35,244 nucleotides of DNA, taken from positions 1 to 35,244 of IMG/VR virus record IMGVR_UViG_3300032285_000166. One strand, written 5' to 3'. The DNA comes from a virus. This document shows positions 1 to 8,200 of this stretch, piece by piece. The translations under genes were made by a program, and so were the position numbers. How positions within the stretch are numbered: the stretch's first letter is position 1; each line of letters opens with the position of its first letter. The notes under the pieces were generated by a model, which had not been told where the DNA came from, ran no database searches, and was given only the letters and a program-made list of their open reading frames with translations.

Positions 1-2
1 TC

Positions 3-578
3 ACCGCAGTCAATGCGGCGGCGAAAATGAGCAAGCTATTGCAGATCTCAGGCGGTGCAGTGTACACCGACGAGGGCGATGTCGTTGAGTTTGATATTAG
101 CCCAAGACTTAACGCGCTGATGGAGGTGTTAGACGAGACCGACAACAAGGTGTTGGTGTTCGTTCCGTACACTCACACCATCGATTTAGTATCACGTTTT
201 CTCAACAGTCAAGGAGTAGTCAGTGAAGTAATTAACGGAAGTGTACCCCCACGGGAACGAGCAGACATCATCACCCGTTTCCAGTCAACGCCCGATCCTC
301 GGGTATTAGTCATCCAACCACAAGCCGCTTCGCACGGGGTCACGCTTACTGCCGCTGACACCGTGGTGTTCTGGTCGCCCGTCACTTCGGTAGAGACGTA
401 CCTACAATGTATTGCTCGCATCGACCGTGTTGGTCAGCAGAACAGTATGACCGTGGTTCACCTGCAAGGCTCAGAAGCCGAGCGGCGTGTCTACGAGATG
501 CTCAACGGCAAAGTGTCATCTCACGAGAAACTTGTGGATCTGTACAAACAGGAGTTAGGAATTGGAACGCAACCTTGA
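3..578 (+). CDS. SNF2-type helicase, C-terminal part (5' end cut by window)
   Basis: This is the C-terminal RecA-like domain of a superfamily 2 helicase of the SNF2 group, an ATP-driven DNA translocase expected to act in phage replication or recombination. The reading frame is open to the window edge, so the first Met at 27 is internal and the N-terminal ATPase lobe lies outside. Visible features are a strand of the type VLVFVPYTHTID (motif IV region), a motif V-like stretch ASHGVTLTAADTVVFWSP, and a motif VI-like QCIARIDRVGQQ, which carries the arginine finger typical of SNF2 proteins (Q..xRxxRxGQ). The gene ends in TGA at 576-578 and overlaps the next gene by 17 bases. Many phages carry a SNF2 helicase beside their ssDNA-handling genes, which fits this context. 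Family assignment is firm; the substrate is inferred. Confidence 0.88.
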   Translation, partial: TAVNAAAKMSKLLQISGGAVYTDEGDVVEFDISPRLNALMEVLDETDNKVLVFVPYTHTIDLVSRFLNSQGVVSEVINGSVPPRERADIITRFQSTPDPRVLVIQPQAASHGVTLTAADTVVFWSPVTSVETYLQCIARIDRVGQQNSMTVVHLQGSEAERRVYEMLNGKVSSHEKLVDLYKQELGIGTQP

Positions 579-960
579 AGAATTAGTCAAAGCCTACTTG
601 ACTATTAGAACCGAACGTGAGACACTGAAGAATCAGTACGAGGCCAACGACAAGGTGTTGTTGGACGATATGGACGCGCTGGAGAAGGAGATGCTTGTCA
701 TCTGTAACGACACCAACGCGAGCAGTATCCGTACTGGAAGCGGCACAGTGATCAGGAAACTTAATGAGCGTTACACGACGAACGATTGGGATAACTTCAA
801 GAAGTTCGTCATGGACAACGACGCGGTTGATCTGTTGGAACGCCGCATCCATCAGGGCAACTTCAAGCAATTCATGTCCGAGCACGAGCGAGATGGCTTG
901 CCGCCCGGAGTGAATGTAATGAGGGAATTCGGCATCGTAGTTCGCAAACCCTCCAATTAG
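562..960 (+). CDS. Small coiled-coil phage protein of replication module, unknown function
   Basis: This encodes 132 residues if translation starts at TTG 562. That start is preferred because GGAG at 551-554 lies 7 bases upstream and it places the gene in a coupled overlap with the helicase. The N-terminal 60 residues are charged and look coiled-coil (LVKAYLTIRTERETLKNQYE onward). The rest is alpha/beta with a conserved-looking tail LPPGVNVMREFGIVVRKP. Small proteins with this layout (coiled coil, a TGSGTVIR-like strand, a LLERRI segment, an LPPGV..-RE tail) occur in many phages next to recombination and ssDNA genes, but I know of no assigned function. A role as a helicase or ssDNA-protein partner is only inferred from position. 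Confidence 0.75.
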   Translation: MERNLEELVKAYLTIRTERETLKNQYEANDKVLLDDMDALEKEMLVICNDTNASSIRTGSGTVIRKLNERYTTNDWDNFKKFVMDNDAVDLLERRIHQGNFKQFMSEHERDGLPPGVNVMREFGIVVRKPSN

Positions 961-987
961 TCAACATAGTTAGGAATTATCATCATC

Positions 988-1812
988 ATGGCAAACGATT
1001 TAGTAACTCTTCTCGCCAACAACCCCGCACTTGTCCAGACCGGTCTGGATGAAGATACCCTTGCCGTATCGGGCGGCGGCGGTGCATCGCGTAGCAAACG
1101 CATCTCCATCAAAGGTGGTGTGTTCCGTCTGATGGCTGGCGGTAAAGAGATTGGTGCGATTGAAGATCGTCATATGAACGTGATCTTCGTGAAGATGGCG
1201 CACCAAGCGTCGCGCATGTACTATCAATCTGGGTATCAGGAAGGGCAGAAGATCAGCCCTATGTGTTGGTCTAGTGACTCCAACGCGCCCGACCCTGAAG
1301 TAAAATCTCCGATGGCATCGAAGTGCAGTGAGTGCGAGATGTCGGTCAAGGGATCTGGTCAGGGTGGTTTGGGTAGTGCGTGTCGCTTGTCGTGGCGCAC
1401 TGCTGTTGTTCTGCCTAACGATCCATCCGGGGATGTAATGCAGCTTGTCTTGCCAGCAACTTCTACCTTTGGGAAAGAAGACAACGGTAGGTTCCCGTTC
1501 CGTCCGTATGTTCAGCACTTGGCGTCGCACAATGTCTCCGCAGGGCGCATTGTGACCAAGATGGCGTTTGATACTAAATCGCCAACTCCGAAGGTAATGT
1601 TTTCGCCCGCTGGCGCAGTACCCGAGTCTGATCTTGAAGTGATTGCACGACAGGCCAAGAGTGCGGCGGCTGAAGCTGCGATTAAGATGAATGTTTACCA
1701 GCTTGACGAAGGTGAGGCCGAGGCTGAACCTCAGAAGCGTTCCGTTGCCAAACCCGTTGAAGTTCCTGAGAAGGACATCTCGGATGTGGTGAAGAAGTGG
1801 TCTAAGAAGTAA
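988..1812 (+). CDS. Phage protein with four-Cys cluster, possible ssDNA-binding protein
   Basis: This is a 274-residue protein starting at ATG 988. Four cysteines at about residues 93, 113, 116 and 132 (CW...KCSEC...SAC) form a plausible zinc site. They are followed by a beta-rich section (TAVVLPND, VMQLVLPAT) and a conserved-looking motif VTKMAFDTKSPTPKVMFSP. The N-terminus is Gly/Ser-rich, and the C-terminus is charged and likely flexible, ending in KKWSKK. I recall similar proteins in replication modules of other phages, between helicase and primase genes, usually unannotated. The single-stranded DNA-binding suggestion rests on this context and the beta-rich core with a zinc cluster; it is not demonstrated. 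The stop codon TAA overlaps the next ATG by one base (TAATG), implying coupled translation. Confidence 0.7.
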   Translation: MANDLVTLLANNPALVQTGLDEDTLAVSGGGGASRSKRISIKGGVFRLMAGGKEIGAIEDRHMNVIFVKMAHQASRMYYQSGYQEGQKISPMCWSSDSNAPDPEVKSPMASKCSECEMSVKGSGQGGLGSACRLSWRTAVVLPNDPSGDVMQLVLPATSTFGKEDNGRFPFRPYVQHLASHNVSAGRIVTKMAFDTKSPTPKVMFSPAGAVPESDLEVIARQAKSAAAEAAIKMNVYQLDEGEAEAEPQKRSVAKPVEVPEKDISDVVKKWSKK

Positions 1813-2135
1813 TGCCCAGAACGTACAGCGAACCCTTTCTGATTAAGCTGTTCAAGGCCAACCCCCATAAGCCGGGGGTGGCTTTGGCTCAGGCTTGCGT
1901 CAAGGCAAACCTACCAGCAAAATACATTGCTGACATTCTTGATGTGAGTCGGATGACGATCTTCAATTGGTTTAACGGGAAACAAATCCGAGAGAAGAAT
2001 ATCTTAAGGATCGAAACCCTAACGGACATTATTGAGAGTGACACGGCGAAAGGGATTCTCCCTGCACGTAATACGATGGAGGCTAAACTCTACCTAGAGG
2101 GGGTAGTAGGGAGGGAACTTTCTGACAAAAGATAG
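1812..2135 (+). CDS. Helix-turn-helix transcriptional regulator
   Basis: This 107-residue protein begins at ATG 1812 in a TAATG overlap with the preceding gene. Residues of about 20-65 form a Cro/CI-like helix-turn-helix: ALAQACVKANLPAKYIADIL leads into the recognition helix region DVSRMTIFNWFNGKQI. The pattern 'VSR.TI..W..G' is typical of the turn and second helix of XRE-type DNA-binding domains. No ligand-binding or protease domain is present, so this is a small stand-alone regulator. It is the last gene before the double hairpin at 2138-2189, so it probably ends this transcription unit and may control this promoter region or the late operon. Its target is unknown. Confidence 0.8.
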   Translation: MPRTYSEPFLIKLFKANPHKPGVALAQACVKANLPAKYIADILDVSRMTIFNWFNGKQIREKNILRIETLTDIIESDTAKGILPARNTMEAKLYLEGVVGRELSDKR

Positions 2136-2137
2136 CC

Positions 2138-2155
2138 ACGGGGGGCAACCCCCGT
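2138..2155 (+). promoter_or_regulatory. Perfect 7-bp hairpin with GCAA tetraloop
   Basis: ACGGGGG pairs with CCCCCGT around a GCAA loop, starting three bases after the stop codon of the HTH gene. There is no U-run directly after it, so on its own it is not a classical terminator. It may act together with the terminator 10 bases downstream, or protect the 3' end of the upstream mRNA. Confidence 0.65.
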
Positions 2156-2164
2156 TGTCCTAAC

Positions 2165-2189
2165 AAAGCGAGGGCGACCTCGCTTTTTT
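2165..2189 (+). terminator. Intrinsic (Rho-independent) terminator
   Basis: AAAGCGAGG pairs with CCTCGCTTT around a GCGA tetraloop, a 9-bp perfect stem ending in a run of six T (2184-2189). It follows the HTH gene and ends only 14 bases before the primase ATG at 2204. That leaves no room for a promoter between terminator and gene, so the primase must be reached by read-through or from a promoter inside or upstream of the hairpins. Confidence 0.87.
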
Positions 2190-2203
2190 CAACTCTGCGA
2201 GAC

Positions 2204-5038
2204 ATGTTAAAACAATTTTACGAGAAAGCATTGCCCACGCAGGGTGTCTACTGTGTTAGCGGAATTGATTTACACGGCAACATCAAGAACCGATATGCAG
2301 AGACACTCGATGGTGTTCTGGAAGAAATTGAGAAGTTTAAGAGTAAAAATTTCAACGTATTCGTAGCCCTAGGTTCCTTCGATGGCTACAGTCGCAAATC
2401 CGCAGATTGTCTGTTTGTTAAGTCGTTCTTCATTGATCTCGACGTAGGCGACAACAAGGCGTACGCAGAAAAAGCCGACGCTCATGTAGCACTGTTTAAG
2501 CTGATAGGTGCTACGGGTTTACCCGATCCAGTAGTTGTTGATTCAGGTGGTGGGCTTCACGCTTACTGGCTGATGGACCGGGACATTCCGGTCGATGAAT
2601 GGAAAGTGTTTGCAGATAGATTCAAAGCCCTCTGCATGGAGCACATCAGTATTGACCCCGTGGTCACGGCAGACGCGTCACGGATCATGCGAGCGCCCGA
2701 GACATTCAACCATAAATTTAACCCGCCACAGCCTACGCAGTTTATTAGTGAAGAGTTTCCACTCTACGATTGGCAGGAGTTCAAAGAGTTTTTTGGTGAG
2801 GCACCGTTAGAGAGCGCGGTGTCTGTTCTTGAAGTAGTGTCGAAGGGTCTGGATGAAGATACCCTCCAAATGCTGAAGCTGGACAACTTCACGAAGAGCT
2901 TCAGCAAAATAGCGGCAGAAAGTATTGAGGGTACAGGCTGCAATCAGATAAAAAATATTCTGGTGAACGCCGACACTATAGAGGAGCCGCTGTGGTTCGC
3001 TGGCCTATCGATAGCCAAGTTTTGTGAGGATGGCGCGACCGCGATCCATCTGATGTCTGAGGATCACCCGGAGTATGACCACCATAAAACAGAACAAAAA
3101 GCCGAGCCAATTCCTGCCCCTCGGAAATGTGAGTGGTTCATCAGTCAATATCCTGCCGGATGTGATGGATGTCAGCACAGAGGGAAGATCACAAGCCCCA
3201 TTCTCCTTGGACGAGAACTCAGAGTTGCCCCGCCGCTTGATACGGAGGAATCAGTTTGGACGCAACCGGATACCAAAACTATTCCAGAGTTCCCCGAATT
3301 CTTGATGCCGTTTATGCGTGGGCATAACGGAGGGATCTACTTCCTGCCGCCACCCACCATAGATAAGAAGGGCATCAAGCACCAGAACGATCCGATCCTG
3401 ATCCTGCCCCACGAGTTCTTCCCTATCAGAAGGATGATGAGTCCTCACGATGGTGAGTGTTTGCTCATGAGGCTGGTGCTACCACGGGATTCGATGCGCG
3501 AATTCCTTCTGCCGTTAAAGCATGTCTACGCGCAGGAGACTTTCAAAGCAATGATGGCGTACAACGGCGTACTTGCCTCAACGCTCAACACTAAATACTT
3601 GATGGACTATGTTGTGAAATGGGGTCAATACATGCAGACAAACACCGTGGCGGAAACTATGCGTATGCAGATGGGATGGACAGAGGAAATCACAGGCGAA
3701 AACTGGGCGACGCGTAGCTTCGTCATTGGCAACAAAGAAATTAATTTCAACGGGGAAACTTTGGACGCACCATCATCGCCATTTGTCAAAGGCATCGCTA
3801 AATATCTTAAACCCCAAGGCACGTACGAGAGGTGGCGCAGTTCGTTTGACGAGTTGAACCGGCCTCAATTTGAGCTACATGCGTTCTCTGGTTTGGCCGG
3901 TTTTGGTACAGTTTTGATGCCTTATACGTCAACTTCCGGCGTCGTTATGTCCCTTTTAGGGAAGTCGGGGTGTGGTAAGACCGGTGCTTTGTACGCGGCT
4001 TTGAGCGCGTTTGGGAACCCCAAAGAGTTGTCCGTGTTTGATGCCACCGATAACGGACTAACCGGACGATACCTTGGGTTGAAGAACTTACCGTTCGGTT
4101 TAGACGAGGTATCGAACCGCGAAGCCAAACCAATGTCGCAGTTGGTACATAAGATCTCTCACGGCAAAGCCAAGATTAGGATGCAGAGTTCGATTAACGC
4201 TGAGCGTGAGCATGAGATGTCGGCATCTCTGATTGCTATCTTCACCACAAACCAATCGATCTACAGCAAGTTTGAACAGTTCAAGGCAAACCCTGACGGA
4301 GAGGCGGCTCGCCTTATTGAGTTTCTAGTCCACAAGCCTGACGTACTTGAGGGTGCGGGTGGCGCTGCTCTGGGTGCGAAGATCTTTGATACTTTCACAT
4401 ACAACTATGGGTTTGCTGGACCGCTCTTCATCAAAGAACTTTTTAAGTTAGGTGACGCGTGGATCATTGACGAGATCAGCAGGTGGAACACGCGGTTCCT
4501 CAAGGACTTTGGCGATAGCTCAACATATCGTTTCTATCAAAATCTTGTGGCGGCAGTTTTTACCGCAGGTACGATTGGCAACAATGCAAACATTTTTAAA
4601 CTAGACCTTGACCGTATCTACCACATAGTCATTCGGTCGATGATTGAGATTCGTGACAACGTGGTCAAGATCAACCGCACTGATTACCCATCTGTGATTG
4701 GCGATTACGTCAACAAGAACATGGGCAACATCCTAGTAATTAAAGACGGCAAGGTGACGATGGAACCACGAGGCGCTATCGTTGGGCGAATAGTCAGCGA
4801 GCAGAGTCTCTTGCAGGTCTCCAAGACTGATTTCAAGAAGTACCTCAACGAACGTCAGATTAGTTCGCGCGAGTTTGAGTTTGAGATGAAAGCTCAGAAC
4901 ATTTTGGTTGAGGACAAGAAGGGTCGATTGACTACGGGTTGGAAAACCTCAATAAGCGTAGACCCGACTCACCTGTATTGGTTCAAGACCCAAATCCCGG
5001 AGGAATGGTTTGACGCCGGATCTGATCAAGGAGCCTGA
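2204..5038 (+). CDS. Primase-helicase fusion (archaeo-eukaryotic primase-like domain plus P-loop helicase)
   Basis: This 944-residue replication protein is expected to lay primers and unwind DNA at the phage fork. The N-terminal part looks like an archaeo-eukaryotic primase/PrimPol core: FFIDLDVG carries the metal-binding Asp pair D78 and D80, SGGGLHAYW at about 114-122 matches the sGGxH nucleotide-binding motif, and DASRIMRAP at 157-165 resembles the third motif. A Cys set near CEWFISQYPAGCDGCQHRG may bind zinc, as in linkers of other primases. The C-terminal half has a Walker A motif GKSGCGKT (586-593) and a Walker B-like NLPFGLDEV, followed by a sensor-like IAIFTTNQS, in the style of DUF927 or superfamily 3 helicases. 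The start ATG 2204 has no strong ribosome binding site. The last 29 bases overlap the next gene. Confidence 0.85.
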   Translation: MLKQFYEKALPTQGVYCVSGIDLHGNIKNRYAETLDGVLEEIEKFKSKNFNVFVALGSFDGYSRKSADCLFVKSFFIDLDVGDNKAYAEKADAHVALFKLIGATGLPDPVVVDSGGGLHAYWLMDRDIPVDEWKVFADRFKALCMEHISIDPVVTADASRIMRAPETFNHKFNPPQPTQFISEEFPLYDWQEFKEFFGEAPLESAVSVLEVVSKGLDEDTLQMLKLDNFTKSFSKIAAESIEGTGCNQIKNILVNADTIEEPLWFAGLSIAKFCEDGATAIHLMSEDHPEYDHHKTEQKAEPIPAPRKCEWFISQYPAGCDGCQHRGKITSPILLGRELRVAPPLDTEESVWTQPDTKTIPEFPEFLMPFMRGHNGGIYFLPPPTIDKKGIKHQNDPILILPHEFFPIRRMMSPHDGECLLMRLVLPRDSMREFLLPLKHVYAQETFKAMMAYNGVLASTLNTKYLMDYVVKWGQYMQTNTVAETMRMQMGWTEEITGENWATRSFVIGNKEINFNGETLDAPSSPFVKGIAKYLKPQGTYERWRSSFDELNRPQFELHAFSGLAGFGTVLMPYTSTSGVVMSLLGKSGCGKTGALYAALSAFGNPKELSVFDATDNGLTGRYLGLKNLPFGLDEVSNREAKPMSQLVHKISHGKAKIRMQSSINAEREHEMSASLIAIFTTNQSIYSKFEQFKANPDGEAARLIEFLVHKPDVLEGAGGAALGAKIFDTFTYNYGFAGPLFIKELFKLGDAWIIDEISRWNTRFLKDFGDSSTYRFYQNLVAAVFTAGTIGNNANIFKLDLDRIYHIVIRSMIEIRDNVVKINRTDYPSVIGDYVNKNMGNILVIKDGKVTMEPRGAIVGRIVSEQSLLQVSKTDFKKYLNERQISSREFEFEMKAQNILVEDKKGRLTTGWKTSISVDPTHLYWFKTQIPEEWFDAGSDQGA

Positions 5039-5216
5039 GTGGATCTTCCCGTTCATGGGGATGAGGGTTGGGGATAGTTTCTTTATCCCCACCCTGCGTG
5101 TATCGCAAATGATATACGCTATCGAGACTGCCTCCAAAAAGGAGGGAATGCGATTCAAGGTCTACCCATCAAGCAAAGACGGACACATGGGTGTCCGTGC
5201 TTGGCGCACAAGTTAG
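5010..5216 (+). CDS. Small phage protein of unknown function
   Basis: This gives 68 residues from a TTG start at 5010, supported by GGAGGA at 4999-5004 with 5-base spacing inside the end of the primase gene. The ATG at 5005 is in another frame and stops at once. The sequence shows PFMGMRVGDSFFIPTL near the start and GVRAWRTS at the end. Small phage proteins with a 'vGDSFF.P ... R.WR' layout are common beside replication genes (I believe a DUF7303-like family, not certain) and lack a known function. The gene contains two strong inverted repeats (5064-5095 and 5179-5198), and its stop codon overlaps that of the convergent large gene. Confidence 0.72.
   Translation: MTPDLIKEPEWIFPFMGMRVGDSFFIPTLRVSQMIYAIETASKKEGMRFKVYPSSKDGHMGVRAWRTS
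5064..5095. promoter_or_regulatory. Long inverted repeat (12 bp with one bulge) inside the last plus-strand gene
   Basis: AGGGT-GGGGATA (5064-5076, with T5069 bulged) pairs with TATCCCCACCCT (5084-5095) around a 7-base loop. The stem is long for coding DNA and can form on either strand. No T-run follows on either strand. It lies about 120 bp from the junction where the plus and minus modules meet. Confidence 0.55.
5179..5198. promoter_or_regulatory. Perfect 8-bp hairpin near the convergent gene junction
   Basis: ACGGACAC (5179-5186) pairs with GTGTCCGT (5191-5198) around the loop ATGG. It lies 15 bases before the overlapping stop codons at 5213-5216. There is no U-tract on either side, so a classical terminator call is not justified. 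It could block colliding or read-through transcription. Confidence 0.55.
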
Positions 5217-8200
5217 GGTTCTACCCCGTAGGCTTTGTAGGTCTCAACCAAATGATGTTTGATTAGATTCTGCTGCATATTAATCACTTTGATTAGCGCA
5301 TCTCGATCTCTTGGCTCAAACGCGTTATTGAGCCGAACCATTTTAGCTTGATGCCTCAATTCCCGTAGCTCTTGGTTCTTGTCGTAGTTATACATCTCTA
5401 CAAGAACTCGGTGCGTAGGGTGATTGAGATCATATTTTGCCGCCATCAGTGGGTCAGTATCGAACTGTTTGAGTTGCTTCTCAATATCTTGGATCTTCTT
5501 CTCGACCGCAGAATATTCACGGGAGTCTACGTTAGAGCGCGACCCGAAGAACGAACCGAACAATGGTAAATCAGTCTTTGGTTTGAAGTCCTTCGCACCA
5601 CTGACCATAAGAGCAACGTCAGTTCCAGTTTCAAAGAATTTGGCTATACCGTCTAAGTAACTATTAGATAAGAAGTACAAGGTGTTGGGGCTAATATCAA
5701 TATCGCCAACAGTTTGGTTTGCCATCCAACGGGCAGCTATCTTGTACATTTCTGGGATGTGATCCCCACCCGTATAGGCATCACCCATGCGCCGGTTTTG
5801 GTCGTTGTAAATCTCTTGTCCAAGACCATTTTTATTGATGATGAACTCAAACACTGGGCGTAGCACGCTAGGTGCAATCGAATCTAGAGCAAATGCCCCC
5901 GGCATTTCAGTAGGGGGCATCCGCGAAATTGGGATTGGCACAAACGAGTCCAACGAAATTTGAAGAGCTACGTTGGCTAGCGCGTCACCAAATGATTGTT
6001 TGCCAGCAACCGCTGCCGCCAACTGTGCTCCTGACGCAGCAAATGCGCCAAGTCCAAAGCCCCACGGCATCTGAAGCACTAACGGATCTTTCAGACCAAT
6101 TGCTTCGCTGAGAATCTTGGGGACATGGAACCGCGCGTAGCGAGTCCACTGCTGCATATTGTCCGTACCGACTGGGTTACGTCCCAAGTCATCGTCGTCA
6201 TCGGCAAACATGAACGCCATCGTGTATGCCAACGCGCCAAGCCCCATCAGGCTGGCGGTCATTATCTGAGCGTTCCCACGATTTTTGGCGTAGTTGGCTT
6301 TGAAGTTAGCCAGAGCAGTAGGGTTGTTGCGGATACTTTCTGGCAACCCTAACGCGGCGCGTTCTGTTGTACGGAACACCGGGGCAATTGCTTCCATCGC
6401 CCGAAGTGCACCTGTGGCAGATGGACGGAAGAACATGTACAAAGAACCTAACGCCTTACCCCAATCTCCAACCTGCTCAAAGTTGGCTAAGTTTTTGGCA
6501 TATGCCGCAGCTTTTGCTTTTGCTGCATCGCCTACATATCCGTTAGAAATAGCATCAGATTTGGCTACGCTGTATGCAGCAGCGCGACTAGCCAATTCAA
6601 ACATGTCGGTCCACGTATCGATGAACTTCTCTAACTGTTCTTTCTTTGCGATGATGCCCGACTTACCAATGTCTTTGTAAAGTTGCTCAAAGTTTGACTT
6701 GATGGTCAGTCCGTGAAGGTATGACACCATACCGCCTTCTTTGATGAACTCAACCATGTTGGCGATAAACGGATCGGAGTTAGCTAAACCCCTGAGAGCT
6801 TGCTGACTTCTAGCGTCTGTCTTGTCATATAAAATAGCAACCTGCATTGCTTTATACAGGCCACCGTTAGCTACAAGACTAGACATCGCGCCTAGATACT
6901 CGGCTGCTTTCTTCGGCCCCATGTCTGCACCAATTGCACCTGCGTTGGTCAACCCGTCGCGCACAAAGTTCATCGGCGCAAAGTTGTAGTTGTACCGAGT
7001 GTGCATCGCTCCAATTTTACTGGTCAGCCAGTTAGCCGCAGTAATAAATGGGCTTGTTGTTTCAAACGTCCGGCGAATTGATTCACGGATTTTTGGGTCG
7101 TCAATAATAAGAACTTGAACGCTACCATTTGGATTGAAATGGAAGACAGTCCGTTCACGGGGGAGCTTATCAATAAAGTCCTTTTTGTTTCGGTCTTCAA
7201 ATGGAACTTCAGCCCACACTCTTCCGTGAAGAAGCTTTTGCTCGATAGCATTTTTGATAGCAAGCGTTACATCTTTACGGCCAGCACGTAGCGAGGCTTG
7301 CGTGGCATATGCCAGAGCGTGAAGCACAGGGTTATCAGCAGCAGTCTCTCGACCCTCAAATGGACGTTCAATCTGTTGGAATTCTCTACCGCGCTTCATG
7401 GTCTGGTAGTCCAGCATGTCATCGATTTCGGTATGCGCGCTTTTGCCTTTGAACGAAACGTAATTTTGGAAGTTATAGAAGTTCTTCCGATTCTCGACCG
7501 GCTTTGACCAATAGTTGGATTGTTTATCTAGCTCAATAGTTTTCTCATTAAGCCGTCGCATATCGTTAATGATTCTATCCACCAACGCTTTGTTGGGATC
7601 ATTTAGATATTGGCTAGTAACATTACTAATACTTGCTGGATCAAGGTTAGTCATGTTGTAGGTTTGATGAGCAGGATCAATCTGCGTCATGCCATCTGGG
7701 CTTCGCCCGTTAGCTACTACATTCCTTGCATTTACGAGTGGTTTACCGTTTGGATCACGCATGATCGTGACTTGACCAAATGGATCTACTTGCGTTTGGA
7801 ACACGATACTCTCTAACGTAGACCGCAACTGCCGGGCTTGTGCCTCTGTCATGTTTTGGTTTCTGTTGAGTTGGTTGACTATGGCGTCACGAACATCAGC
7901 CGCTGTAGCTGGAATTCCACTAACCATAAACGGTTTGTTGTTAGCATCGTTGGCAAGCGGAACCGACAATAAGAACTTCACCATGCTACGTTCGGGGTTA
8001 TGCAAAACCTCCAAGATTTTGTGTAGACGGCTAAGTGTTTTGTCCACATCAAGCCTCATAGCTTCTGCATACTCTTGCACCGAAGCTCGGAGATCAGTAG
8101 CAATCGGATCGACTTGACTGTTGTAGATAGACCTACCACGTGCTGGCGCAAGTGTCAGCAGTGTGTAGATAGAATTGATTGATGGGCCAGAAAAATTAAT

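Noticed and set aside
1000-1530. Long minus-strand reading frame opposite the four-Cys protein
   Set aside because: It lies wholly opposite a gene with good motifs and coupled start/stop signals; it has no ribosome binding site or recognisable sequence.
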